A DNA stretch of 64,000 nt from Carallia brachiata (Eukaryota > Streptophyta > Magnoliopsida > Malpighiales > Rhizophoraceae), in the NCBI GenBank assembly GCA_021464245.1, contig JADCRB010000053.1, positions 1,187,872 through 1,251,871 on the forward strand. The letters run 5' to 3'. Under the pieces are notes generated by a model, which did not search any database, had not been told where the DNA came from, and saw only the letters and a program-made list of their open reading frames with translations. Position 1 is the stretch's first letter, and each line of letters begins with the position of its first letter. The translations under genes were made by a program, and so were the position numbers. This document shows, in pieces, positions 12,139-23,654 of this stretch.

Positions 12139-14803
12139 GAGTTTTGTAAGCACTACGTTTTTGGAAAGTAAAAGAGAGTTAGCTTTAGCAAAAGATTTCA
12201 CAATGCACATTAGACACTTAACTACATTCATTCTGATCTCTGGGGGTCAACTAAGGTGCATTCTAAAGGTAACGCTAGTTTCATGTCGATTGTCACTAAT
12301 TACTTTTTTAGAAAAGTTTGGCTGTTCTACTTAAAGTAGAAAAGTGATGTCTTTGCTACTTTCAAGTAGTGGAAAATTACGATAACAAGCAGACAGGGAA
12401 GCAGATTAAACATCTTCGCATGGATAATGACTTGGAGTTTTATTCTGATGAGTTTAATGCTTTCTGTAAGTCTGAGGAGATTTTGAGGCATCTAACAGTT
12501 CCTAGTACTCTGCAGCAAAATGAAGTCACAGACCGCATAAACAGAACTTTGGTAGAGAAGGTACATTTCATGCTTTCCAATTCTAGTTTACCCAAGTCGT
12601 TTGGGCAGAAGCTGCTGCAACAACTTGTTTTCTTGTAAATCGTTTTCCCTCTACTACTATTGATAAAAAAGACTCTAGAAGAAGTTTGGTTTGGTATTCT
12701 TGCAGACTATTTAGATTTGAATATTTTTAGATATCCTGCATATACTTACGTTGATAATGGGAAGCTTGAACTGAGGTCTAAAAAGTATATCTTTCTTGGT
12801 TACAAGGCTAGTGTTAAGGGATATAGGCTATAATGTCTAGAAACTAACAAAGTCATAACTGGCAAGAATGTGATTTTCGATGAAGCTGGTATGCTAAATC
12901 ATTTGCCTCTGAAGGATTCTTCTAATACAAGTCAACCAAAATCTTCTACACAGGTGGAGCTACAAATTAGTCCAGAATATGTTCTAAATTCTACTCTTCC
13001 GTCTAGCTCAAAATGCATGGCGATAATGGTTCTTCTTTTTTTTCATCACCACCACCATCATCGCATTATTCTATTGTTAAAGATAGACCTAGAAGAGAGA
13101 TAAGACCTCCTCAGAGATATGTTGAAGCTGACTTGGTTGCTTATACTTTGAATGTGGCCGAGGATGTTGATTTTAGTAAAGAGCCTTCGCAGGGCAGTTA
13201 GTTGTGATGATTCCGATGAAAGGATGGTTGCTATGCAAGAGGAGATGGAATCCCTTCACAAGAACAAAACATGAGAGTTAATGAAACTACCTAAGGGTAA
13301 AAAAGTTGTTTGCTGCAAATGGGTATTCAGGAGAAAAGAAGGCACACCAGGAATTGAAGAAGCGTGTTATAAAGTGAGACTAGTTGCTAAGGGATACGGT
13401 CAGGTTTTGGCTGTTGAATTCATAGATTGTGTTTTCTCCAGTTTTAATGTATAGTTCAATCAGAACTTTGCTCAGTATCGTGACTATGCATGATCTTGAG
13501 CTTAAGCAGTTGAATGTGAAGACTGCATTCTTACATGGAGAACTTGAGGAAAACATCTATATGCAGTAGCTAGAGGGTTTTGTGGTTTTAAGAAAATGTG
13601 TGTTTGCTGAAAAAGTCTCTTTATGACCTAAAATAGTCACCCAGACAATGTTATAAAAGGTTTGACTCTTTTATGGCCTCTCATGATTTTATAATATGCA
13701 GTTATAACAGTTGTATCTACTGTAAGAAGAGCAATAATGGGTTATTTGTATATCTACTCCTTTATATTGATAATATGTTGATAGTAGCAAAAGATCAAAA
13801 AGATATTAAGAAGGTCAAAACTCAGTTTAATAAAGAGTTTGAAATGAAAGATTCAGAAAAAAAAAACAAAAAAGACACTTAGCATAAAGATTCTAAGAGG
13901 CAGGAAAACATCAAAGTTGTACTTGAATCAAAAAGGTATATTGAACAAGTTCTTCACAGGTTCAATTTGCAGAATGCTAAACCTATTATCACTCCATTAG
14001 TTGCACACTTCAAACTTTCATCTACTTTATCTCCTGAGTCAGATGCTAAGATTGATTTTATGTCATAGGTTCCATATTTTAGTGTAGTTAAATCTCTCAT
14101 GTATGTTATGGTTTGCACACGACTAGATTTATCATACGTTGTTAGTATTGTCAGCAGGTCCATGGCAAATCCTGGCAAAGAGCAATTCAGTGGATTTTCA
14201 AATATTTACGTGGTTCTACTGATGTTTCTTTGCAGTTTGGGAGATCTAGAGATGAGATCCTTGGATATGTTTATTCTGATTATCTTGGAGATCTTGATAA
14301 GAGAAGATCACTTCCAGGTATGTTTTCACCATTGGTGGTTGTGCTATCAGTTGGAAAGCTACATTGCAAGCAACAGTTGCATTGTCTATTACTGAGGTAG
14401 AGTACATGGTTATTATCGAGGCTTTTAAGGAGACTATTTGGTTAAGAGAACTATTTGTTGAGATTAGTGGAGATTTGCAGATTACCACCATTTATTGTGA
14501 TAGTTAGAGTGTTATATTTCTTAATAAAAATCAAATGTTTCATGAGAGGATAAAGCACATTGATGTACGATACAATTTTTTACATGATGTTATTGCTCAT
14601 GGTGATATTATAGTGAGCAAAGTTAGTACTTATGATAATCCTACTGATATGATGACCAAGTCATTATCAAGTGCTAAATTTGAGCATGTTTAGACTTGGT
14701 TGGTGTTTCTCGTCGAGTTCCAGAGAAGATGGAGAGATATGGAGAGATTTTCTAAAAGACTAGAGTTTTGTTCTTGGCTTCACATTCGAGTAAAGGGGGA
14801 GAT
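12139..14803 (+). pseudogene. Ty1/copia polyprotein remnant (integrase, RT, RNase H)
   Basis: Several broken frames give parts of a Copia polyprotein in the correct order. Integrase core lies at about 12139-12640, its C-terminal part with 'KYIFLGYKASVKGYR' at 12700-13200, reverse transcriptase at 13200-13950, and RNase H near 14090-14700 ending at 'DMMTKSL'. The catalytic Tyr-x-Asp-Asp box of RT is altered to Tyr-Ile-Asp-Asn near 13770. Gag, protease and the 5' LTR are missing. A purine tract 'AAAGGGGGAGA' immediately precedes the LTR at 14804. Many stops and shifts are present, so it is inactive. Confidence 0.9.
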
Positions 14804-14939
14804 TGTTAGGATTTCATGTGTGAGTTCTTGTGCTAAAATATCCCACATCTAAAAGGAATTGAAAGAGTAAGTAACCTATAAGTGAGAAAGACTCATAATC
14901 TCAATAACTTAAGGTTTTGGGTTAAGATGTGGTGTCAAG

Positions 14940-15405
14940 TAGAGCTGTTCAAAAATTGACCAACCCGACCTAATCTGATCAATTTAATCCAAACTCGCCA
15001 AAGCCATCAAGGTTTGGATTCATTGCGGTTTCAAAATTTTAAAATCCACCAAGGGAGAATTGGGTGCGGATTGAGGGTTCAATTTGCCCAATCCGATCGC
15101 ATCTGCCTATATATATATATATATATCATTTGATAATTTTCTTAGACAAGGTAAACTATTTTCTCTCCATTATTTTCTATTACTTTTATTCATATTGAAA
15201 ATGAAGGCAAAAATATTGAAAACGAAGGCTTTTTGAAAAATAAAATGAATGTAACATTAATCAAAATTAATCTAATAAGCTATAATTGTAACATTGCTCA
15301 TTTTCATTAAATAAAATATATTGTTATCTATTTAGAGTATAGAGAGTTTCAATTGTTAAATTTAACATTTTCAATTATGTGAAACTTTTAAAAATAAAGT
15401 AAATT

Positions 15406-15479
<74 letters not shown>

Positions 15480-16196
15480 AGTGAAATTGTTTACCACATA
15501 AGCTGTTTCTCCAACTCTGCTCACGTTGCGTGCATCTCTATTAAACTCTACATGTATGCCTGCAGGAATCCCATAGTTGTATTGGTAAAAATCTCCAAGA
15601 AAGGATTGTTGGCCTTCAAAGTTACCAGCAAGTGGGGAATCAAAGGCCCTCCCATCTCATATGCTTCTTTCCCATTCATCTTAGTATTTACTTTCTCATC
15701 TTGAAAATTATCTATATATATCTCGACATTGTGAATTAAACTTATCGATGTCAATTGCGTTGATATGCTAATTAATTAAAAATATAAGGTCGAATCCTTA
15801 GCATTGTGAATTAGATACAGACTGCTCAGTAAGTCAGCCTTAAGATGCCTTTTTTCAAATAAAACTGGCCTAATATAGTTTTTTAGTGGATCTTGATCAG
15901 TTCTCATGTATGTTTAAAATTTTGAATGGATATGATATTTACATTATAATAATAAAGTTGGTAGGAACAGGTAAAAACATTGATGATTGAAGAAGGCTAT
16001 AAATTGAAGAAAATTATAATTTTTTTATTGTGTACGATCCGTCAAAATCGATTCAATCCAATCCGTCATTGACGAATTGGACAGATTGGGTTATATAATA
16101 GATTAGGTGCGGATGGAGAATTATCCAATCCACCGATAGTGGATTGGATGCGAATATACCCTCGTAGCCGCCCAATTCGACCCGCGAACACCCTTA
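14940..16196. mobile_element. Non-autonomous hAT element with exact 8-bp duplication
   Basis: GTGTCAAG flanks both sides (14932-14939 and 16197-16204). Termini are 'TAGAGCTGTTC' and, reverse complemented, 'TAAGGGTGTTC', the plant hAT type. Subterminal regions are rich in direct and inverted 'CCAATCCG' and 'TTGGGTGCGGAT' motifs. The 1257-bp element has no transposase frame and contains TA and TACA microsatellites. Confidence 0.85.
15405..15478. repeat. Microsatellite (TACA)n then (TA)n
   Basis: Simple tandem TACA units followed by TA dinucleotides, inside the hAT element. Confidence 0.9.
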
Positions 16197-16231
16197 GTGT
16201 CAAGCCCACGTTTATGTTGCTTACTTAGACT

Positions 16232-16876
16232 TGTAAGGAAACGCGAGAGCCCAAAACTAAGGACAATTTGAACAGGGTCCAATTAAGCAACAGACTTGTA
16301 AGCTTGATAGCATATCTTAACCCAAAACCTTAAGGCTTTGAGATTATGGGTCTCTATCACTTATATGTTGCTGACTCTTCCCTTTTCTTTCCAATGTGGG
16401 ATATTTTAGCCACAGCAACTCACACATAAAATCGTAGCAATCTTCTCTTTAAGTGTGAGTTTTTTCACATCAGACATGCTCTACTTAAATGCGCACCACT
16501 CTACCAAACTCAATAGCCCAATAACAAGTAGAGTCTTACTAAGCCTTAATTTGAAGTTCGCTGCCAAATACTCCAAGAACTAAACTGGCTATCCGGAGGC
16601 AGCATCCATAGGAACTAACATGCGCCATCATACTTGTCCCTTAGCTGAACCATTGGCTTTGATAATACTTGTAGAGAAACGTGAGAGCTCAAACCTAGAG
16701 AGAAATCTAAATAGGGTTCGAGTAAGCAATAGACTTATGAGATTGACACCACATCTTAACCCAAAACCTTAAGTGTTTAAGAATATCGGTCCTTATCACT
16801 TATAAGTTGCTTACTTTTCCATTTTTTTTCCAATGTGGAGTATTTTAGTACAACAACTCCACATGAAATCCTAACA
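16232..16876 (-). mobile_element. TRIM-like element copy B (complete LTR-internal-LTR)
   Basis: LTRs of 208 bp (16232-16439) and 207 bp (16670-16876) enclose a 230-bp internal part, 645 bp in all. On the minus strand it starts 'TGTTAGGATTTC' and ends with 'TACA'. The primer-binding site is a degenerate initiator-Met type. LTR and internal sequences match copy A. No coding capacity. Confidence 0.8.
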
Positions 16877-17852
16877 ATAACCATGGCACTGGGAACTATC
16901 GGTTATATGGCACCAGGTGAATTTCTTTTTCTTTTTCTTTTTTTTTTCTTCATCTAACTCATTTTCAACTTTTCCTTGGTTTCTAATCTCATATCTTAAA
17001 GAAATGTACTTAATCATGGTAATCATCGTGCTGCTTCTGCAGTAAAGGTTGTGTTTGTAGAACACGAGACTCTCTTCTTGTGATGTCTATGAAAAAGTTA
17101 GATGTATCGCAATATTATTCTTAAGCACCTCTATTTTACAAGGTTTATCATGGGATAAGTCCATCAAAAGATGCTTCCATTAATCTAGTTAACCCTGAAT
17201 ATCATATCTATTCTTCCATTCCTATAGAATTTTTTCCTTAGAGGCACTACAACAAAATTAGACATGCCATAAGTTAGAGAAATGGAGCATCTTTGTGGCT
17301 TTCAAGTTGAAGCATGAGTCTTATTGTAACAGTAAGATGACTCGTTTTAACTTGGAAGTCAAGGTAGCATGCCTCTAACTTTCACATAATCTCACAATGT
17401 GAGAGTCTTGTAGACTTTTAGAATGCCCTTTTTTCCTTTTCTCTAACTTTCAAATTACTTTATCGAATATTTTATTACCAACCAAATTTTTACATGTAAG
17501 GCTCAGGACAAAAGGAATGGTATTCATAAATGGTGATGTTTATATCTATGGGATGTTGCTAATGGAAATATTTACCAGAAAAAAATCCACAGATGAAATG
17601 TTTGTGGGAGAAATCAACATAAAGCATTGGGTTCAGCAATTTATACATTCAGCAATTTATACACTCTGGAATTATGGCAGTGGTTGATGCCAATTTGCTA
17701 AGAGCAGGTAAAGAACATTTTGCAACTAAAAAAAGTGTATTATATCCATCATGGAATTGGCCCTACAATGTTGAACAAATTCACTAGAGATAAGGACGGA
17801 CATGAAAGCTACTATTGCGACTCTCAAAAAAGATCAAGACAAAGTTTCTTAA
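16877..17852 (+). pseudogene. RLK-A kinase C-terminal part and last exon
   Basis: The kinase resumes at the end of the activation segment ('TIGYMAPG') and meets a splice donor near 16917. The intron (about 16918-17500) is T- and A-rich. The last exon carries 'GDVYIYGMLLMEIFT', then 'STDEMFVGEINIKHW', kinase subdomains IX-X. A small duplication and frame loss occur near 17640-17670. The frame ends at about 17850 with 'ATIATLKKDQDKV'. It matches the last exon of RLK-B. Confidence 0.8.
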
Positions 17853-18986
17853 AAATCTTGAACGTCATTCGCGCCCACGATCCATTATACATTTAAATTA
17901 GTATTCTCAATACGTATACAGTTTTAGCTGTATTTTTGTTTGAAAAAAAAAAGTTATTTATGCTACTCAAATTTGTGATCTTCATAGACTAAGGTTGCAT
18001 TTCTAAACCACCAAAAAAAAAAAAAAAAGATACAAACCAGTTAAGGATGCTAGGAAGATTTTTTATCCTTGAACAATTAAACTTTGTTTTTATTTTTCAA
18101 GGAAACACTTGAATTTTAATTGAATTAGGAAATTTTCTTAGCTTATCTATCTAATTCAATTTAACTAACTAAAGCCCTTAACTCGTGTAAGGTTTTTTAG
18201 AGGATTTCTAATTTCACTCATTTAAAATATGAGTAAAAATAGCAAGCTACTCCTTTTTAATAGTGTGCACCTTCTTTAGGCCATGGGTGTATGTGTTTAG
18301 CTAACTCTTTTATGAAAAAAAAAAAAAAAAAAAAAAAGAACCAATAAGAGATATGTTCATAAACAAAAAAATGGATGCACCCATAAATGTGACAAAAAAA
18401 TATACCAAAAAACTAAATTAATAATTAAATTGATTTGCAGAATTCTCAATTCACTTTCATTTGTTATCATACTTTTTATATTTTTATTGCCTCTAATAAA
18501 AATATTTGCATATTGAAGCTTTTAATCAATTAGTTTCAAGATTTGAGTTTGAGATTCAGGACTTTAACAACTACTTTTCTTAGTACATTAAAATTGAAAC
18601 ATATATTTTGCTACTTATTTTTAAAAAATAATAATAAGATTTGAGCTCTTAACCTTTTTCAAAATCTTCGATATTGTGACCTGAGCCTAATTAGTTCTCC
18701 TCAACTTATTTTAAAACTTTGAGTTCCTGATCACCGCATGTTTGTGAGTAATCCTGTCTACAAACTTTCTCCTAGTCCTTGCTCAGATGGAGGGAAAAGG
18801 AGGCGAGGGGAATGATTTGGGGCAAAAAAATGGTCTTCTATTTGGAAAGATCAAAATGTCACCTGAGGGGGCGAGCATTTGTGTCATATTTTCCCTGAGC
18901 CCTCTTAGTACTTGATGCCCGCATTTTTTAGGGTTAAGGTGGCTGTACGGGACAGTAGATTTTTTCCTTTTATTGTTATTGTTTTG
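17853..18986. other. Intergenic, homopolymer-rich
   Basis: Contains A-tracts near 18015 and 18318. No gene recognised. A 78-codon minus-strand frame at 18783-19019 shows no family. Confidence 0.4.
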
Positions 18987-18995
18987 GACTTTACT

Positions 18996-20381
18996 TGAAG
19001 GCAAAAATATAAATTTCACTCACTAAATTCAGTCTTTTTAAAAATTTTACTTATAATTTTTTTATTTTTAGATTATACTTTTTACGTTTTAACTATCAAT
19101 TTCTTTTTTTACTTTCTTTTGTTAGTTTGCCATTAAATTTGATATGTGGCAGTTTAGTTATCACCACATTATCTAACTCAAACGACACCTTAGCATAAAA
19201 ATGATGACGTAGTAGCTAGTAAATTTTTTTTAATTGTTTTCAAATATTGTGACTTTTAAAAAATCAAAAGATAAAATTATTTATAATTTTATAAAATTAA
19301 AAAGTAAAAATAAAAGTTTAAAAAAGAACCCAAACTAGAGCAATCCCGAGGGGGGTTAAACAAGGCGGCGAACATCCCGTTGCCGTCGATGGGGATGCAA
19401 AGAAATCGGCTCCTGCCAAGCCAAGGGAGTAGTAGGGTATAGGATATCTATTAGGGGTTGGTGGGTTCTAATTTCAAAATGGAATCTAGCATCGTTGCAT
19501 ACATAGGGTTGATTGGGGAACACAGTGATGAGTAGACACACTCCTTGGTTGAAAGAGGCTTTGCAGCCTCAGTTATTTGCTTGCCAGAGTCCTCAATCAG
19601 GCACCCAAAAGAAGACCATAGCTTGATTCTAATTTGCTGCTCTGGTGCCATCTGGAAGCAGAAACAAATTTTAGGAAAAAGAAAAAATAGAAAGTCCAGC
19701 TTAAAAAAGTTATTATGGCAACCGAAAATTAATCTTAGTGTTCTTCAGTACATGCTTATAGTGCTGTGGAAAGTTCATCCCCAATTTCACATTAAACTGG
19801 ACTGCTAATTTTGGAAACTATAAACTATCTTCCGTGTTTATCATTTTCCAAAAAGCAGCTGCACAACCAGCAAATGAATATGTGTTAAAATCATTATTCT
19901 TGCTCATTTAAGAAGCTTTGATACTTGCAAGCAACACTCACGAGGAGGGATGGTTTTGGGTGGTAAAGGTCCCTATACTTAAAATCTGTCAATGTTACAC
20001 AACCCAAGTTTTCGCGGCCCATTCAAGTCACACGAGATTGCTCTGATTCGGGTTTTTCTTTCTTTATCTTTTTAAGTTTATAAAATTATAAGCAACTTTT
20101 TTCTTTTGAATTTTTTAAATTCACAATATTTAGAAAAAAAATTAAAAAAAATTATTAATTTTACGTCATCAGTTTATACTGACGTGTCGTTTGAATTGGA
20201 TGTCAAAGCGATGACTGGACTGCCACTTATCCTATTTAATGGCAAACTAACGAATAAGGGTATAAAAGATTGACGGTGAAAATGTAGAGGGTAGAATATA
20301 AAAAATAAAAATGTTATGAGTGAAATTTTTTAAAAGAGTAAAAATAGTATATGAAATCTATATTTTTCCCTTACTTTAAAG
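18996..20381. mobile_element. Pack-MULE-like element carrying an S10 gene fragment
   Basis: About 300 bases at the left (18996-19315) match the reverse complement of the right end (about 20070-20381), including 'TTAGTTTGCCATTAAAT' and 'CAAACGACAC'. Flanks are GACTTTACT (18987-18995) and GTCTTTACT (20382-20390), a 9-bp duplication with one difference. Long terminal inverted repeats, a 9-bp duplication and a captured gene piece fit a Pack-MULE. No transposase is present. Confidence 0.75.
19356..19651 (-). pseudogene. rps10-like fragment: Fragment of plastid ribosomal protein S10 gene
   Basis: The minus strand reads 'MAPEQQIRIKL', 'LIEDSGKQI', then after a frame shift 'DARFHFEIRTHQ' and 'LIDILYPT'. 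These are hallmarks of the nuclear-encoded plastid S10 protein of the small ribosomal subunit. Just upstream lies 'TTTCTGCTTCCAG', a good splice acceptor, so the capture was from genomic DNA with intron sequence, not from a processed RNA. About ten residues are missing in the middle and the C-terminus is scrambled. It sits inside a Pack-MULE-like element. Not functional as S10. Confidence 0.8.
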
Positions 20382-20390
20382 TCTTTACTC

Positions 20391-21290
20391 CTAATTTTTT
20401 TCAGCAACCCTACTCATACTTTTTATTTATATTTTTCACTCCCACAAAGGGAGCGTAAATTTAGTATTATAAGACATTTAGTTTTTCTCTCTTACTTTTT
20501 ATTTAGTTTTAATTACAAAATTTGGAATTTTACTGTAAAATTACCCTTCTTCAAACACAGAGAAAACAAAAAATAAATTCACTTTTATTTTTCTTCTTCT
20601 CCATTTTCGTTCTCTCACATTTTTCTCACCTTCTTTTTTTTTTTTTTTTCATCCTGATTTTTCTCACCTTCTTTTTGTCCTGAGCAAAGCATTGATGTCA
20701 ACAGATAGTGTTGGGTTTCATCTAACTCGGACTTTTTTCAAGAGAAAGCAGCAAATAAATTTCTGATTTTGTAGTAACTTCAAAATCGTCTAATTAAGAT
20801 TGTTAAATAAAAATTATTTAGGAAAAAAGATTGTGGCTATACAAACTGAGTCATATTACATTTATACTGCGTTAATAAAAAATATTGAAAATTTTTTTAA
20901 AAATTATAATTTAGAATAATACTAATTATATTTAAAGTAATATTAAGTATATTTAAAATTTAATTTTTAACAAAAAAAAATAAAAAAATAAAATTCAGGT
21001 CAAATATAGTCATATTATATGACTACGTAGTGATTCCAATCATTTATGAGTGGTCAGAATCGCTTGCTTTCTGAAATGGAAAACAGTAGATGGTTAGCAG
21101 TAAATGGAAAACAGTAAATAGCATGGCCATGCTGTATTAAGAAAGAAAAATTTGAAAAAACTTTAAAAAAAATCAGAGCTTAGGATAACACAAATTATCT
21201 TCAAAATAAAATTAAATACACTTAAAATTTAATTTTTTTATTAGAAAAGAAGAAGAGTATGGCCAATCATTTGGCCATGTTATGGTACTT
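20391..21290. other. AT-rich intergenic with two similar MITE-like stretches
   Basis: Stretches at about 20830-21035 and 21120-21290 resemble each other (shared 'AAATTTAATTTTT' region) and each has inverted 'GTCATATTA' or 'TGGCCAT' type ends. T-rich tracts lie near 20630-20650. No gene. Confidence 0.4.
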
Positions 21291-21299
21291 TTTAATATA

Positions 21300-22297
21300 T
21301 TTGAAGTAGAGGTTAAATGATGACATTTTCATCTTGCGTGGCGCCACTTATGTTGCTGACCCAGTGGAAATGTGCCACCCAAATTTAACTTCTTTCCCCT
21401 AATATGGTCACAAAAAGTTTCTCTCTCCAACTTCTCTCAAAGCAATTTCTCTCATCTCCGACATCTCTTTCTCTCTGTCCTCTCACTGGTAAACCCCTTT
21501 TGCCAAAGTTTATATATTTAGAGATAAATGCTTCTTTTATCCTATTGTTTTTCCCTTCTTTTTCTTGGATTTAATCTTTTTGTTTAGCGGTTTGTTCAAT
21601 TTTGATCAGATTTCAACTGGGTTTGTATTTTTAACCCAAGTGGTTGCATGTTTGTTGGATGTCAATTCACTTATGTGCCTCTCCGCTGCAGCTTATGATA
21701 TTTCTTTGAATTTGCATTTTCTAAAGTAGTAAAGGCGTGAAGCCAGCAACTGTTCAAATTAGGATAAAGTTGAGCTGTTTTTTGTTGCAACATTGATGAT
21801 TTTTTTGGCAATTTTCTCTTGTTTTTCTTTTTGTTTGGTAAAAAAAAAAAAAAAAAACAAGAAGTTTAGGGGTAATAAAGTGTCTTCATCTCAAGGTCGC
21901 CTAAGATCGGCAAGCGCCTACAGGCTATCAGGGTTTAAATTTACGTGCACAAGCACTGTCATGTTTTTCTTTTTTGTCACTGGAATATGCCATAACCCCT
22001 GGAAACTCTTGGGGCAGACTTCCAGTATTCAAAGCTTTTGTCAATTCTCCTTTGTTGTGCTATTGTATAATGTACAGAAAAACATTCGATGTCATTCATT
22101 TCATTTAATTTTTAAGTATATTTCTCTACTTTAAGCTGGCAATAACATCTGCCTATTGGAAAACATAATTTGGCTCTATGTGCAATTGTATTTATGTATG
22201 CAGGATAGAGGGGTGGTCCAAGGGACACGGTAACTATATTTTAGTGTAAAACACATGAAGTACTTCAGCCAATAACATCTGCCTTTGTCATTATAGG
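21300..22297 (+). other. Possible promoter and CT-rich leader of a lost gene
   Basis: A CT-rich stretch at 21418-21485 resembles a plant 5' leader and is followed by a donor-like 'CACTG|GTAAACC'. The next recognisable coding sequence is the PPR remnant after an acceptor-like 'TCATTATAG' at 22296. The link between them is inference. Confidence 0.3.
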
Positions 22298-22392
22298 TGC
22301 TTGATAGACTTTCTTGGCCGTGCCGGGAGGTTCGGGGAAGTCTTGGACGTAGTTGAGAGAAAAAAGATCAAACCTCGAATGCAACCAAGCAT
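22298..22392 (+). pseudogene. Pentatricopeptide-repeat (PPR) remnant
   Basis: A short frame reads 'CLIDFLGRAGRFGEVLDVV', which matches the 'CLID..GRAGR..EA' signature of PPR RNA-binding proteins of plant organelles. Only about one repeat is visible, and the sequence then becomes unrelated. No other PPR units were found nearby. Confidence 0.6.
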
Positions 22393-23650
22393 AACTTTGA
22401 GTGTTCTTCCACTTCTCCATAACTTTGCTATAAATTATAAACAACCAAGCATAGATATTTGTGATAAAAATGAGCTAAAAATCGAAAGAGATGAAAGAAA
22501 ATGTATCACATGATACACTCATGTCAAAAACTCAGCCATGACAAGGGAGAGAGGAAACTGGTGTCTTTTCGTCACTAAAAACTTATCCTATTAAGTTTTT
22601 AAAAAAAATAAGAATACAAAAAATATCTAGTGGAAATAAATAAAAATGTAGTCGATTCCGTGTATCTTAGACATCTGGAGAACAAATAACGGTAACAGTA
22701 AGGGAAAAATCAGTCCATTAACTATAGTATCCATGGCCAGAAAAATTATGGTAGATCCATATATGAATCTAATAAACAAAAGCAAAGATAACACAATTAG
22801 ATTCAAAATTTGTTGGTAATTTAAAGGTTTTCATATAAGTCAATTTAATTACTCAAATTCCTTGAGTTGCTGTTACAATTGTTGAAACACAAAAGTTCAA
22901 TCAAATATCACACTTTCAAACAGTATTTATTAAAATGGGTTTAAAGGTTTTCATCGTCTCCACTTTTAAATTTAGCTCTTGATTTCTTTCTTTTAAACAT
23001 GACTCAATTTTTTTTTTTTTTTTTTTTACTTATGATTTACTATTGTCTGAGAAGAAAAAAAAAAAAAAAGCCCACGAAAAATTTGATACAAGTGAGTCTT
23101 ATAATTTCTTTTTTGTGTCATAAGGTTCTCAAACTTAACATTTTCGTGTGGTCATCAATTTGATTGTGCATATTTTATAATGGGGCCACATGGGGACCAT
23201 TTGGGTGAGTCATTATCATCTGCATATTGGTGTGTGGTCATGAATTGATTGTGCATAATGGGGCCATATGGGGACCATTCAGGTTCCAATATCAAATTGC
23301 AACTACTTAGAGTTTGGTATGTTGGGGCTTTTGTTTTTTTTTTTTTTTCTCTTCTTTTTTTTTATGGATATTTTAATATTTCTAGCTTTCATCTGTTATT
23401 AGCACTATTACAATTAATCTCAAATTTTTGACTAAATTTATTATTTGACAGGTTATGGACAAGTTTGCCATAAAGAGGAAGCAGCACAACGTGAATGAGT
23501 CGTCTTTTACCCAAAAATCTAAAGTTTTTGAAAATAAAAAATCTTGTTGCAAGAAAAATTCTATAGAAGTTGACTTGCTTCTTGGCTTTGTTTCTACATT
23601 TTTTGCAGCAAAAAAGTTGAAACTCTCAACTGAATGATTTAAGTGTTTAT
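22393..23650. other. Intergenic or lost 5' part of RLK-B
   Basis: AT-rich with T-tracts and A-tracts near 23010 and 23335. A 60-codon frame at 23455-23637 (basic, 'MDKFAIKRKQ' start) follows an acceptor-like 'TTTGACAG'. It might be the N-terminus of a hAT-type domesticated protein, but this is weak. A signal peptide and first repeats for RLK-B were not found. Confidence 0.35.
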
Positions 23651-23654
23651 CTTT

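Larger units (their letters stand above)
14804..16231 (+). repeat. Copia 3' LTR, split by a hAT element
   Basis: The LTR begins 'TGTTAGGATTTC' at 14804, directly after the Copia purine tract, runs to 14939 and continues at 16205-16231 after the hAT insertion. It is the same LTR family as the TRIM-like units but in opposite orientation. The end is lost where the next TRIM-like unit starts. Confidence 0.75.
11527..16876. mobile_element. Nested retroelement complex inserted in RLK-A kinase
   Basis: Both outer ends belong to one LTR family in minus orientation: the left begins 'TCTAAGGAAAC' (TG mutated to TC) and the right ends 'GAAATCCTAACA'. Flanks are CAAAC (11522-11526) and ATAAC (16877-16881), a possible diverged 5-bp duplication. 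The kinase reading on either side fits together across the insertion. Inside are a TRIM-like unit, Copia coding sequence with one LTR in plus orientation, a hAT element in that LTR, and a second TRIM-like unit. The order suggests repeated insertion and recombination among related elements. Confidence 0.75.
6891..17852 (+). pseudogene. RLK-A: decayed LRR receptor-like kinase gene (whole locus)
   Basis: The pieces, in order, give a receptor kinase of the LRR-XII type (the Xa21/EFR/FLS2-like group). There is a signal peptide, an N-terminal LRR cap, leucine-rich repeats, a transmembrane helix, and a kinase domain split by an intron before its last exon. In the living family such proteins sit in the plasma membrane and sense microbial ligands. 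The gene is broken by several frameshifts and stops, by a solo LTR at 10236-10781 and by a 5.35-kb nested retroelement at 11527-16876. Some LRR pieces follow intron-like 'TTTGCAG' or 'TGGCAG' acceptors. RLK-B at 23655-26670 is a same-strand paralogue. A functional product is excluded as it stands. Confidence 0.9.

Noticed and set aside
23455..23637. 60-codon frame with basic start
   Set aside because: Possible N-terminus of a hAT-derived zinc-finger protein, but too short and without a conserved domain to call.
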